DNA of 64,000 nucleotides from an uncultured Clostridia bacterium. Lineage in GTDB: Bacteria > Bacillota > Clostridia > Lachnospirales > Lachnospiraceae. The stretch spans positions 62,001-126,000 of the forward strand of contig CANRWA010000001.1 of assembly GCA_947643415.1 (NCBI GenBank). The letters are read 5' to 3'. Below, piece after piece: positions 26,054 to 35,135 of the stretch. Position 1 is the first letter of the stretch. Every line of letters begins with the position of its first letter. Both the position numbers and the translations under genes were made by a program. The notes beneath the pieces are model-generated. The model saw only the letters and a program-made list of their open reading frames with translations. It ran no database searches and had not been told where the DNA came from.

Positions 26054-28278
26054 TCTCTGATACCCTTTCTCACTTCATCCTCCTGCTCCCATGTAAAGTC
26101 CAGACGCCGTCTGGGCAGGTTTGTCCTACAGACTGCAGGTTTTTCTGTATATATAGTATTGTAACAGTATTTACAATGATTTACCACAACAAATTTATCT
26201 CCCTTTGGTGTGACAAAGGGAATCCTTGTCTCACCCTGTCCACATCGGGAGAGAGTTTTTGCCAGACACCCTTCTGTTACCATCACAGGAATCCTTCCAT
26301 ATACCGTCGCCAGCGGCGGCTGTATCCCCCATTCCTGATAAGCCTCTGCCGCCCACCGGTTCTCCTGATACAGGTTTGTATCTGCTATCAGCGTGGCATC
26401 AGGAAAGAATCTCCTGGCATACAGAAGCATGGCATAGCTGTTCACAACTATGATCTCCGGCCGTTCTGCCACAAATACACTCCCCACTTTTTCCCATTCT
26501 CTCTCAAATGACCGTCTGCCAGATCCCCGCAGAACCCGCGGAAAGGACAGAGAAAACTTCCTGTCTCTGAGAAGTTCTGCTGCCTCTTCCCATTCTCCGG
26601 AAGAAAGATCCTCTAATTTCAGATGAATGACTGCATTTTCCCTGGCATATTCCAGCACAGTCCGCAACTGGGAGATCTGCGTGACACTGATCATGTCCAT
26701 TGGTTCTCTTTCCCTGGCAGAAAGTCCATTCCCAAGTGGTAATTCTGGTTTTCCTACTGCTTTCCTCCGTGGCACGGCGGCTTCTTCCCACTCTGCCACA
26801 GCCCTGCGCCGGAGTTCCTTCAGGCCGCCCATTGGCAAAAAGATCCCCATGTCTACCTCTATCTTCAATTTTTCCCAATCATAAGCTGTATTACCCAGCG
26901 TATTCAGTCTTGCCTTGATATCCTCTTTCTGTACCGGTCTTTTAATGGCCGGCTGAACCATATCACCTTGTACTGTGGCCTCCACTCCGTTTCCTGCTAC
27001 CGTAAACCTTGCCCTCCCGCCCTCTCTGGCGGAAAATTTTCCCTTCAATCTATATGAATCATCCTTCTGGATATCCACTTTTCCGATCCACTCCAGCAGT
27101 GCCTGATTACGTGTCCGGTACACTGCCTGTCCCGGATATATATGGCTGTCTTTCATTACATTCGCCACAACCTGTGACCCTGCAGCCACATCCTCCCCCA
27201 GTGTATACTCGTATACCTGTGTGTCATCTTCATTACGAAATTCCAGTATATCCTGATAATGCAGGTCTTCCCTGGCAATAAATTCTGCCTTTCCCTTTCC
27301 TGCTTTCACCACCTCTCCTGCCATAATCCCAAAATGTCCATTTTTTCCCGGATAAACCATAGCAGCCTTATCCCGCTCAAAAAGATAACTGTCCGAAAAA
27401 CCGCCACGGTTATAGAGATCCATACTCTTTTTGTAGTCCCGCCACAATTCACTTCCCTTATCTTCCCTTAATTCTGAAAAATATTTCTTCCCCTCATTCA
27501 GATATATGTCCGTATATTTGCGGTACAGATAAGAAAGATACATACTGTACTCTTTTTTCTTCATTCTCCCCTCGATCTTAAAAGAGTCAATACCAGCATC
27601 CACTAGTTCCGGTATATGCATCAGAGTACAAGTATCTTTTGTACTGAGAAAATATCCTTCCCCATAAGGGGTCCTGAGAGACAGACGGCATGGCTGCGCG
27701 CACATTCCCCGGTTTCCACTTCTTCCGCCGATAACCTGGCTCATAAGGCACTGTCCTGAATAACAATAGCACAAAGCGCCATGGACAAACACTTCGATCT
27801 CCAAATCAGTCTGCCCTCTCGCCTCCCTTATCTCCTCTATGGCCAGTTCCCTTGCTGGTACATACCTGGTCACCCCAAGAGGACGTAGAAGTTCTGCCTC
27901 TTCCCCTGAAAATAATGTCATCTGTGTACTGGCATGCAGATCCATATCAGGAAAAGACTCATGCAGAAATTTCAGCACCCCCATATCCTGTACAATACAG
28001 GCATCCAGCCCTGCTTCATATAATGGCAGGATCATGGGGTAAAGCTCCTCTTCCAGTTCACTGTCTGTCAAAAGGGTATTTACCGTGAGGTAAATCTTTT
28101 TTCCCCGCAGATGGGCATAGGTCAATGCCTCCATAAGTTCCTCCACGGATGGGTTGTCTGCAAATGCCCGCGCACCAAAACGTTTCGTTCCCACATAGAC
28201 TGCATCCGCCCCCATTCGCAGTGCCCCATATAATCCCTCTATCGATCCGGCAGGAGCCAGAATTTCAATCTCTCTCAT
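26041..28278 (-). CDS. U32 family protein with DUF3656 (RlhA-type RNA hydroxylase-like)
   Basis: The opening EILAPAGSIEGLYGALRMGADAVYVG is the U32 signature region (shown here only to the point of identity), and the Cys cluster is CYCYSGQCLMSQ...RGMCAQPC. The 745-residue length and long C-terminal half (DUF3656-like) resemble E. coli RlhA, which makes 5-hydroxycytidine in 23S rRNA, more than the short TrhP proteins. Peptidase activity is doubtful for this family. The ATG at 28278 has AGGAG 5 nt upstream; a GTG at 28284 is alternative. It overlaps the SEDS gene by 13 nt. Confidence 0.82.
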   Translation of the reverse strand: MREIEILAPAGSIEGLYGALRMGADAVYVGTKRFGARAFADNPSVEELMEALTYAHLRGKKIYLTVNTLLTDSELEEELYPMILPLYEAGLDACIVQDMGVLKFLHESFPDMDLHASTQMTLFSGEEAELLRPLGVTRYVPARELAIEEIREARGQTDLEIEVFVHGALCYCYSGQCLMSQVIGGRSGNRGMCAQPCRLSLRTPYGEGYFLSTKDTCTLMHIPELVDAGIDSFKIEGRMKKKEYSMYLSYLYRKYTDIYLNEGKKYFSELREDKGSELWRDYKKSMDLYNRGGFSDSYLFERDKAAMVYPGKNGHFGIMAGEVVKAGKGKAEFIAREDLHYQDILEFRNEDDTQVYEYTLGEDVAAGSQVVANVMKDSHIYPGQAVYRTRNQALLEWIGKVDIQKDDSYRLKGKFSAREGGRARFTVAGNGVEATVQGDMVQPAIKRPVQKEDIKARLNTLGNTAYDWEKLKIEVDMGIFLPMGGLKELRRRAVAEWEEAAVPRRKAVGKPELPLGNGLSAREREPMDMISVTQISQLRTVLEYARENAVIHLKLEDLSSGEWEEAAELLRDRKFSLSFPRVLRGSGRRSFEREWEKVGSVFVAERPEIIVVNSYAMLLYARRFFPDATLIADTNLYQENRWAAEAYQEWGIQPPLATVYGRIPVMVTEGCLAKTLSRCGQGETRIPFVTPKGDKFVVVNHCKYCYNTIYTEKPAVCRTNLPRRRLDFTWEQEDEVRKGIREWNF

Positions 28279-28350
28279 ATACACTCCTAATTTAAAAGGG
28301 AATCATCAGACAGTCCTGTGAGTGCCTGGTAATCCCCCTGATTTAATGTA

Positions 28351-28755
28351 CTATTTCCTCTGTTTCAGCCTTGTTTCCAACTCAATGATCTTTTTCTCTG
28401 CATCCTCAAGTTCCTTCTCCAGTTCATCTATCTTCTTCTCATCTTTCTTTTCTTTCTCCTGAAGGTCGATAATCTTATGTTTCATATCAAGCACAGTCTT
28501 ATCTTTTGCCTGGCTCTCTGCCCGGTAATCCTTTGCTTTTTTCTTTGTTTTGAAATAATCATCTGCGATATTGATCGCCAAAAGAACATTGCGAAGATCC
28601 AGATCCAGTCTGTGATAATAATCCTTTTTCTTAAATTCCGCAAACTTGCGGTTGATGTAAGAGGCAATCTGTTGGATATATTCATCACTCTCAAACCCAC
28701 ATATCGTATATCTTCTTCCCTCGATCAAAACTTCAATATCATTCCTGCTCTTCAT
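28351..28755 (-). CDS. zapA: Cell division protein ZapA
   Basis: The first 75 residues match the ZapA fold (IEVLIEGRRYTICG...YINRKF), and the rest is a highly charged coiled coil rich in Lys and Glu. ZapA bundles FtsZ filaments at the division site. At 134 residues it has a longer coiled coil than Bacillus ZapA (85 residues). It precedes the U32, SEDS and PBP genes and may share their transcript (72 nt gap). Confidence 0.88.
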   Translation of the reverse strand: MKSRNDIEVLIEGRRYTICGFESDEYIQQIASYINRKFAEFKKKDYYHRLDLDLRNVLLAINIADDYFKTKKKAKDYRAESQAKDKTVLDMKHKIIDLQEKEKKDEKKIDELEKELEDAEKKIIELETRLKQRK

Positions 28756-28883
28756 CGGTTCACCTCGTCACTCTTTCCTTCACACTTTACAATAGTATAC
28801 ATGAAAAGCCACGATTCGTCAAATAATTACAGACAAGAAGCACGGATAGCACGGATTGATCTTTACCTGTTTGATCTCGCATC

Positions 28884-29672
28884 TCAAAACTTTATCATCT
28901 GCATATCAGAAATTTCCTTTATTTTATCAATCGGCAGTTCGGTCACAGCCGAGATATCCTCCATTGAATATTTCCCCAGCCGGAGCAGCCGCTTTGCCGT
29001 TTCTGTTTTTTCCTGTTCAAGCCCCTGTGCAATACCCTCATTGCGTATCGTTTCCATATGTCTCTTCTCATCATATTCAAATATGCTCATCGGTATCACC
29101 TCGCTTCTGTTTTTTCGGAGAAAGCCGCTTAGAATACCCTCTTCAATACATTCATCCACTGCCCTTTCCACTGCTTCTTCCAGTGGCATTTCTTTTGTAT
29201 AACAGCGCACTTTGTCTATATACTCCATATATTCAAAGAGTATATGGCAGTTCGACATAAGATTCTGATTATATCCCGGATTGATATTGATCTGCAGCAC
29301 GACAAGTTCCAGGCTGATTTCTCCATCCTTACAGGCATAACTGTCAGAAAGACGGTATTCTCTCCGCTCCGGCTGTGGCTCACTTCCATTGTAAAACACG
29401 ATAAATGTGGGAGCAGGCAAAATAATCCGCTTACTGGAATACAGATCATGCTTCTCTGTACGCACCTCAAGCAATTTAGACACATAAAACAGATTCCGCA
29501 AAGGCATGTTCGGATTTACAGTTGACTGGTGCTCATAAAGATCCAGCCGCATATCCGGCACACAGGATATATCATTCTTCATCGACATATATACAGCATT
29601 CTCCAGTGTCGTAATCTCCAACGCTTCTGCATCCTCATAATGCGTCCCATGGATTGCATTGAACAGCTTCAT
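28884..29672 (-). pseudogene. Rpn/PD-(D/E)XK nuclease-family gene, possibly 5'-truncated
   Basis: The 262-residue frame resembles the Rpn family (recombination-promoting nuclease/putative transposase) common in Lachnospiraceae: LENAVYMSMKND, then LEVRTEKHDLY-type and FIVFYNG segments, with a Glu/Arg-rich tail. The frame begins directly after a terminator hairpin with an in-frame TGA 12 nt before the ATG and no SD, and the usual N-terminal segment of the family is missing. It could be a truncated remnant or a gene with a poor start. A second family member is at 61374-62276. Confidence 0.6.
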
Positions 29673-29683
29673 GGAAAAATTTC

Positions 29684-29723
29684 AGGGGCTGGCGTGATTC
29701 GTATGAATCACACCAGCCCCTGT
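29684..29723 (-). terminator. Intrinsic terminator of the AIM24-like gene
   Basis: CAGGGGCTGG(T)GTGATTC and GAATCAC(G)CCAGCCCCTG form a long stem on the minus strand, followed by AAATTTTTCC. It lies 60 nt past the stop of the gene at 29783. Confidence 0.8.
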
Positions 29724-29782
29724 GTAGGACCATCTATTTCCCGACAGCCCATCTGACCCTCCCTATGTATCCCTCTTATATT

Positions 29783-30460
29783 TTAGTTCCCTGATGGCAG
29801 GAATGGACGAAGTACATCTGCCATCTGGTTCGCCGGCATAGACTGCAGATAGATCTTACCTGGTCCTGTGACAACGGTATTGAAGAATCCCTCACCGCCC
29901 AACAGCTTATTTTTCAAGCCTTTCACGGATGTGATCTCCATCTTGCAGGTGCCCTCCATCGCTGCCAGGTATCCGGTATCGATCACCATAGACTGACCCG
30001 CTGCCAATTCATATTCCTTTACATAACCATCAATCTCAAGAAATGCCATTCCTGATCCGGACAACTTCTGCATAATGAAACCTTCGCCGCCAAACAGGCC
30101 ACTTCCCAGTTTCTTCTGAAATGCTACTGACAAAGTAACCCCATCTGTGGAAGCCAGAAAAGCACTTTTCTGTGCAACAATTTCCTTGCCGACACCAACC
30201 TCAAATGCCAGGATCGAACCAGGAAAGCTGGATGCATAGGCAATCTGTCCCGGTCCCCCTTCCGCTGTATACCGGTTCTGGAACATAGCCTCTCCGCTGA
30301 ACATGCGTCCGATCATCTTCCCAGCGCCTCCGCCGACAGTCTCCATCTTCATGTTAGGAGTCATCCATGACATAGCCCCTTTTTCCGTGATCATCGTTTC
30401 CCCTGCGTCCAGATCACAGATCACCACTGGCAATGGTGTCCCCTCAATCGAATACTTCAT
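29783..30460 (-). CDS. TIGR00266/AIM24 family protein
   Basis: The 225-residue protein is made of Gly-rich beta strands, with family segments such as AGETMITEKGAMSWM, GGEGFIMQKLSG and LLGGEGFFNTVV. Structures in the family are trimeric beta-helix-like; the bacterial function is not established. The start has AGGAGG. It is a single-gene unit with its own terminator. Confidence 0.87.
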   Translation of the reverse strand: MKYSIEGTPLPVVICDLDAGETMITEKGAMSWMTPNMKMETVGGGAGKMIGRMFSGEAMFQNRYTAEGGPGQIAYASSFPGSILAFEVGVGKEIVAQKSAFLASTDGVTLSVAFQKKLGSGLFGGEGFIMQKLSGSGMAFLEIDGYVKEYELAAGQSMVIDTGYLAAMEGTCKMEITSVKGLKNKLLGGEGFFNTVVTGPGKIYLQSMPANQMADVLRPFLPSGN

Positions 30461-30551
30461 CTGTAAGTACCTCCTTTAGTTTGATACATTCCTTAATATA
30501 TTAATTTTATCACAGTTTCCCCTAAAGTCAAATAACATTTAAGCAATTGCC

Positions 30552-31541
30552 CTAGGAAATTCCAAAATGAAGATATGCTTTCTCTGTCACAACCCTTCCC
30601 CGGGGGGTTCTGTCAATAAGGCCATTCTGGATCAGATATGGTTCATACACTTCCTCAATGGTTCCACTATCCTCTCCAATACTGACCGCCAATGTCTCCA
30701 GCCCCACAGGACCACCACTGAACTTATTGATCATAGACATAAGAAGCGCACGGTCTGTGTTATCCAGCCCCAGTTTATCCACCTCCAGGAGATCCAGCGC
30801 AAAATTCGCCACCTTTTCGGAAATAATGCCATCGTACTTTACCTGTGCGAAATCCCGCACCCGTTTCAGCAGACGGTTCGCCAGCCGGGGCGTTCCCCGG
30901 GAACGCCTTGCGATCTCCACCGCTCCCTCTTTCTCTATCTCAACCTTAAACACACGGGCAGAACGGATCACAATCTCTGTCAGTTCATCCAATGTATAAA
31001 ATTCCAGTCTGTGAACCACGCCAAAACGGTCTCTCAGAGGTGCCGTCAGCATACCAGCCCGGGTGGTGGCACCCACCAGGGTAAATTTCGGAAGATCCAG
31101 CCGGATACTCCGTGCCGATGCTCCCTTACCGATAACGATATCGATGACATAGTCCTCCATTGCCGGATATAGGACTTCCTCTACCTGACGGTTGAGGCGG
31201 TGGATCTCATCCACAAAGAGCAAGTCCCCATCCTGCAGGTTATTCAGGATCGATGCCATCTCCCCCGGTTTCTCGATGGCCGGTCCGGAGGTGATCTTGA
31301 GATTCACGTCCATCTCATTGGCAATGATTCCCGCCAGTGTCGTTTTGCCCAGTCCCGGCGGTCCATACAAAAGAACATGGTCCAGCGCCTCCCCCCTCGC
31401 CTTCGCTGCCTCGATATATACTTTCAGATTTGCTTTTGCTTTCTCCTGTCCAATATAATTTACAAGAAGTTTGGGGCGCAGGCTGTTCTCAATCTTATAG
31501 TCTTCCTCCATAATATCTGTGGAGATTACCCGTTTTTCCAT
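30552..31541 (-). CDS. ruvB: Holliday junction helicase RuvB
   Basis: Walker [11 protein letters not shown], Walker B LFVDEIHR, sensor GATTRAG and the Arg-finger region [11 protein letters not shown] are all present in 329 residues, normal for RuvB. The hexameric motor drives branch migration at Holliday junctions with RuvA. It lies 54 nt downstream of ruvA; no ruvC is present, as usual in Firmicutes. Confidence 0.96.
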   Translation of the reverse strand: MEKRVISTDIMEEDYKIENSLRPKLLVNYIGQEKAKANLKVYIEAAKARGEALDHVLLYGPPGLGKTTLAGIIANEMDVNLKITSGPAIEKPGEMASILNNLQDGDLLFVDEIHRLNRQVEEVLYPAMEDYVIDIVIGKGASARSIRLDLPKFTLVGATTRAGMLTAPLRDRFGVVHRLEFYTLDELTEIVIRSARVFKVEIEKEGAVEIARRSRGTPRLANRLLKRVRDFAQVKYDGIISEKVANFALDLLEVDKLGLDNTDRALLMSMINKFSGGPVGLETLAVSIGEDSGTIEEVYEPYLIQNGLIDRTPRGRVVTEKAYLHFGIS

Positions 31542-31595
31542 GCTCTTCCTCCATCTGCACTAAGGAACTGTTTCAAAGTTATTTCTTAACAGTTT

Positions 31596-32216
31596 CTAAA
31601 CGATTGTTTTCAGACTCTGTTTCAGAATATCTTCCACCGTCATATCCACGGTTACACTGACTGCCCTCACAGCACGGGCTGCCTCTGTAGCAGAATAACC
31701 CAATGCTACCAGTGCCTGAATGGCATCATTTCGTGCTTCTTTATTGTCCTCCCCAGATACCGGCCTGCCCTCTGCAGTCTCCATTGTCTCTGCCATACTG
31801 TCCAGCATATCTTCCAGATGGCATTTATCCTTCAGCTCAAGGATGACTTTACTTGCTGTCTTATTACCGATTCCAGGTGCTTTCGCTATGCTCTTTGCAT
31901 CATCCGAGATAATGGCAAACCTAAGAGTATCCACATCCATCACAGACAGGATGCCAAGAGCCACTTTGGGACCGACACCATTTACTGTGATAAGAAGCTT
32001 AAACATTTCCTTTTCCTCTCGTGTCCGGAATCCAAAAAGCTGCATGGCATCCTCCCTGACATGCATATAGGTATAGATCTTTACCTCATTTCCCACTTGT
32101 GGAAGCTCTTGCAGGATGGAGCCGGGAACAAGAAGCTCCAATCCCATTCCCTGATGATCTATGATGATACGGTCCTCTTCCACAGTATCCAGTATTCCTC
32201 TTACAAAAGCTATCAT
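31596..32216 (-). CDS. ruvA: Holliday junction DNA-binding protein RuvA
   Basis: The 206-residue protein has the OB-fold N-terminus (IAFVRGILDTVEEDRIIID), two helix-hairpin-helix motifs (VNGVGPKVALGIL and APGIGNKTASKVIL) and the C-terminal RuvB-binding domain (ALVALGYSATEA). It forms a tetramer on Holliday junctions and loads RuvB. Upstream cls ends 9 nt before it, so cls-ruvA-ruvB likely form one operon. Confidence 0.96.
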   Translation of the reverse strand: MIAFVRGILDTVEEDRIIIDHQGMGLELLVPGSILQELPQVGNEVKIYTYMHVREDAMQLFGFRTREEKEMFKLLITVNGVGPKVALGILSVMDVDTLRFAIISDDAKSIAKAPGIGNKTASKVILELKDKCHLEDMLDSMAETMETAEGRPVSGEDNKEARNDAIQALVALGYSATEAARAVRAVSVTVDMTVEDILKQSLKTIV

Positions 32217-32225
32217 TTCATCCTC

Positions 32226-33815
32226 CTATACCAGTGTATCAAAGACATGCAGGATCTGCTGTATTATCTTACGCTTTACCGGGCGGTTTTTCCATTCCTG
32301 ATAGGTAATCTCCCTGCTCTCCTCAAAGGTCTGTGTGAAATCTTTCTCTACTTTCTCCAGAAATTCTGCATCATACACCCATATTCCATTTTCATAATGG
32401 AGATAAAAACTGCGATAATCCATATTGATGGTCCCCACCACAGCACAGTGCTCATTCATAACCACTTTGGAATGGATAAATCCAGGCAGATACTCATAGA
32501 TCCGGATCCCATTTTTTAATAATATGCCATAATGGTATTCCGTCATCCATTTAATATACTTTTTATCCGGAATATATGGTGTGATAATCCGTACATCCAC
32601 GCCCCGGCGTGCCGCTTCCAAAAATGTGTCCACCATAAATTCCTCCAGGATCAGATATGGTGTCATGACATACAATTTGACACCAGAATACTGGATCATC
32701 TGTTTATATATATTTCCCACAAGCGTCCGGGTATCCAGCGCCGGACCATCCCGAAGAACATGACAGTACATATCACTTGCCGGAAATGTGCCGGTAGGAC
32801 GATATTTTTCATACTTGATCACATCATCCCAGGCACAGACCGTCCACAATTCCAGAAAGGTTATGGTCATGCCCCACACAGCGTCTCCTGTAATGCGGAT
32901 ACCGGAATCCTTCCATACTCCGAAACGCTCAACCAGATTGGCATATTCATCAGCCAGATTAAAGCCGCCTGTATAGGCAATATTCCCATCAATCACCACA
33001 ATCTTCTGATGATCCCGGAAGTTCATAAATAGTTTACTCACATACTTGTGGATGGGATTAAATATCTCCACCTGTATTCCCTCTTTTCTAAGGGAAGCAG
33101 CAAAATCCTTTCCTGTCCGGAGTAATGCGCCGAAATCGTCATAAAGAAATTTTACCTCTACTCCCTCTTCCACCTTGCGCTTCAGTATTGGGTGTATCTT
33201 ATCCCATAAAGCACCCTCTGCCACAATAAAGAATTCAATAAAGATAAAACGCTGTGCCTGCTCTAGGTCAGCAAAAAGATCCTCCAAGGCATCTTCACCA
33301 AAAGAATAATATTCTGCCTGGTTATTTTTATAAATAGGCGATCCCTCTGCCTGCATGTAGCGGGACATGCGGGAACTGACCGGATGCCTTGTCACAAACT
33401 CATGGGATACCTCTTTATCCTCTGTGAGATGGGTATCCACTTCCTGGATCTGGTGACGGATCAACTGATTCAGCTTATTCCTCTTTCCCACTTTTCCCCA
33501 AAGGGCAAACATGATATAACCAGAGATGGGAAGTACGACGATGATACACAACCAGGCAAATTTATATGTCATACTGCGGTTATTATTGGTCAGGGTAACA
33601 ATAGCAAGTACGCCTGCGATTTCCAGCAATACATAAAACGTGGAAGAAAACTGACGCAGAAAGAAAGGAAGGATCAGAATTATGGCAAACTGAAAAGCGA
33701 CCAGCAGGGCAACGACACAGGCGCGTAAAAACCCACTCAGGCTGTTCTGAACCCTTCCTTTGAGTCCCTGTAAGTGTTTTAATCCCCTCAGTTTCTCCTG
33801 TATGTCAATCCTCAT
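32226..33815 (-). CDS. cls: Cardiolipin synthase (phospholipase D family)
   Basis: Two to three N-terminal membrane segments (about 32-106) precede two PLD domains. The first HKD is canonical, H269/K271/D276 in DHQKIVVIDG. The second reads HSKVVMNE, H448/K450 with Glu455 at the usual Asp position, followed by GTIN. It would make cardiolipin from two phosphatidylglycerols. At 529 residues the length is normal. The D-to-E change may be tolerated, as the His and Lys are kept. Confidence 0.88.
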   Translation of the reverse strand: MRIDIQEKLRGLKHLQGLKGRVQNSLSGFLRACVVALLVAFQFAIILILPFFLRQFSSTFYVLLEIAGVLAIVTLTNNNRSMTYKFAWLCIIVVLPISGYIMFALWGKVGKRNKLNQLIRHQIQEVDTHLTEDKEVSHEFVTRHPVSSRMSRYMQAEGSPIYKNNQAEYYSFGEDALEDLFADLEQAQRFIFIEFFIVAEGALWDKIHPILKRKVEEGVEVKFLYDDFGALLRTGKDFAASLRKEGIQVEIFNPIHKYVSKLFMNFRDHQKIVVIDGNIAYTGGFNLADEYANLVERFGVWKDSGIRITGDAVWGMTITFLELWTVCAWDDVIKYEKYRPTGTFPASDMYCHVLRDGPALDTRTLVGNIYKQMIQYSGVKLYVMTPYLILEEFMVDTFLEAARRGVDVRIITPYIPDKKYIKWMTEYHYGILLKNGIRIYEYLPGFIHSKVVMNEHCAVVGTINMDYRSFYLHYENGIWVYDAEFLEKVEKDFTQTFEESREITYQEWKNRPVKRKIIQQILHVFDTLV

Positions 33816-33892
33816 TCCTGTCTCACCTCTCTCGTTTACTTTTCATAAATTTACCTAATGATACCATAATGCCCGGATTTTTTCAAATTTCT

Positions 33893-33922
33893 TTGGAAAT
33901 CTGTTCGAAAACCAGATATAAT
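33893..33922 (+). promoter_or_regulatory. Candidate promoter for the YprB-like gene
   Basis: A perfect TATAAT (33917-33922) has a weak TTGGAA (33893-33898) 18 nt upstream. It lies about 60 nt before the chosen start. Confidence 0.5.
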
Positions 33923-33983
33923 GAAAATAGAAACTAGTACACCGTTATTTCCGCAATGCTGTACCAAGAAGGAGGCACAATAT

Positions 33984-35114
33984 ATGGAAACAATAGAGCA
34001 GAAGATCAAAATGGATCCAGCGGTACAAAAGAATTGCCGGCTGGCGCTGCCATGCCCCGCTGGGCATGCATGCTTTTTCGATATTGAGACAACAGGGCTG
34101 TCTCCTCAAGTTTCCTCTGTCTTTCTTATCGGTGCGGCCTGGTTTACAAGTGACGGACTCTGCCTGAAACAATGGTTTGCCGATGATTATATCAGCGAAA
34201 AGGAAATCCTTGCCTCCTTCTCTCTGTTTGCTGAAAATTTTTCTGTTTTTGTGCATTACAATGGCAGCACCTTTGACATCCCCTATCTTGAGAAAAAATA
34301 TAAAGCTCATGGCCTGCCCTCCCCCTTCACCAAGAAAGATAATCTGGATCTGTACCGCGCAGCAGGCAAAAGGAAGAAATGGTTTGGCACAGCCAATATG
34401 AAACTGACTACCATGGAACGCTTTCTTGGTTTCGAGAGAAAGGACTGCCACACTGGCAAAGACTGCATTCAGCTCTATACCGAATTTATGCAGAAAAAAT
34501 ACTTTCGGGATAATCTTGCCATAGACCGCAAAAACCAGCTCCTCCTCCACAACCAGGATGACCTGTACGGCACTGTCCTTTGCAGCCAGCTTCTTCACTA
34601 TACCTCATATAAGCCAGAAACCCCATACTTCCAGTTGAGGGATATGACCGCTGTCTTTTCCGATTCACAAAAAGGATATTTCCCTGTATCACTGGCAACA
34701 GAACAAGACAGCATTTACTATTCCTTTGATGTCAATAAAATTGAGATAACCATACCACTCTGTCAGGAGACATTATATCACTTTTATAAAGATTACAAAA
34801 ATTACTATTACCTGCCAGAGGAAGACACTGCTGTGCACAAAAGTGTGGGAATCTATGTCGACCCGGCACATCGTCAGAAAGCCACTGCCGCCAACTGCTA
34901 TACAAAAAGGACAGGATTATTTCTTCCATTGCCAAAGAAATTTATACCAGAATCCATACCTCTCTTCAAAAAAGAAAGAAGAGACAGCCTCTCCTTCCTT
35001 CTGCTGGACATGAAACAACAGACGGAACATTCTGCGGACTCCCCTTATATTCAAAAGGAACCCGCACTACCCAAAGACCTTCTAAGCGGGTTCCTGTCTT
35101 GTTTATTAAATTAG
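33984..35114 (+). CDS. YprB-like ribonuclease-H-fold exonuclease
   Basis: The conserved FFDIETTGLS (D33, E35) and later HNQDDLYGT fit the DEDD exonuclease fold of the YprB family, with other motifs HYNGSTFDIPYL and KLTTMERFLGF. The start at 33984 follows GGAGG by 8 nt; an ATG at 33921 falls inside the -10 box and is rejected. At about 376 residues the C-terminal half is of unclear function. Probably acts on nucleic acid in the cytoplasm. It is convergent with alaS, 14 nt away. Confidence 0.82.
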   Translation: METIEQKIKMDPAVQKNCRLALPCPAGHACFFDIETTGLSPQVSSVFLIGAAWFTSDGLCLKQWFADDYISEKEILASFSLFAENFSVFVHYNGSTFDIPYLEKKYKAHGLPSPFTKKDNLDLYRAAGKRKKWFGTANMKLTTMERFLGFERKDCHTGKDCIQLYTEFMQKKYFRDNLAIDRKNQLLLHNQDDLYGTVLCSQLLHYTSYKPETPYFQLRDMTAVFSDSQKGYFPVSLATEQDSIYYSFDVNKIEITIPLCQETLYHFYKDYKNYYYLPEEDTAVHKSVGIYVDPAHRQKATAANCYTKRTGLFLPLPKKFIPESIPLFKKERRDSLSFLLLDMKQQTEHSADSPYIQKEPALPKDLLSGFLSCLLN

Positions 35115-35135
35115 TTCAACGGCATCAATTACCCA
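35105..35135. repeat. Stem-loop repeat, copy 5 (degenerate)
   Basis: AGTTCAACGGCATCAATTACCC resembles one half of the family and spans the stop codons of both the exonuclease and alaS. The second arm is largely lost. Confidence 0.4.

Noticed and set aside
31818-32519. Plus-strand frame opposite ruvA/cls
   Set aside because: Shadow of two well-recognised genes.
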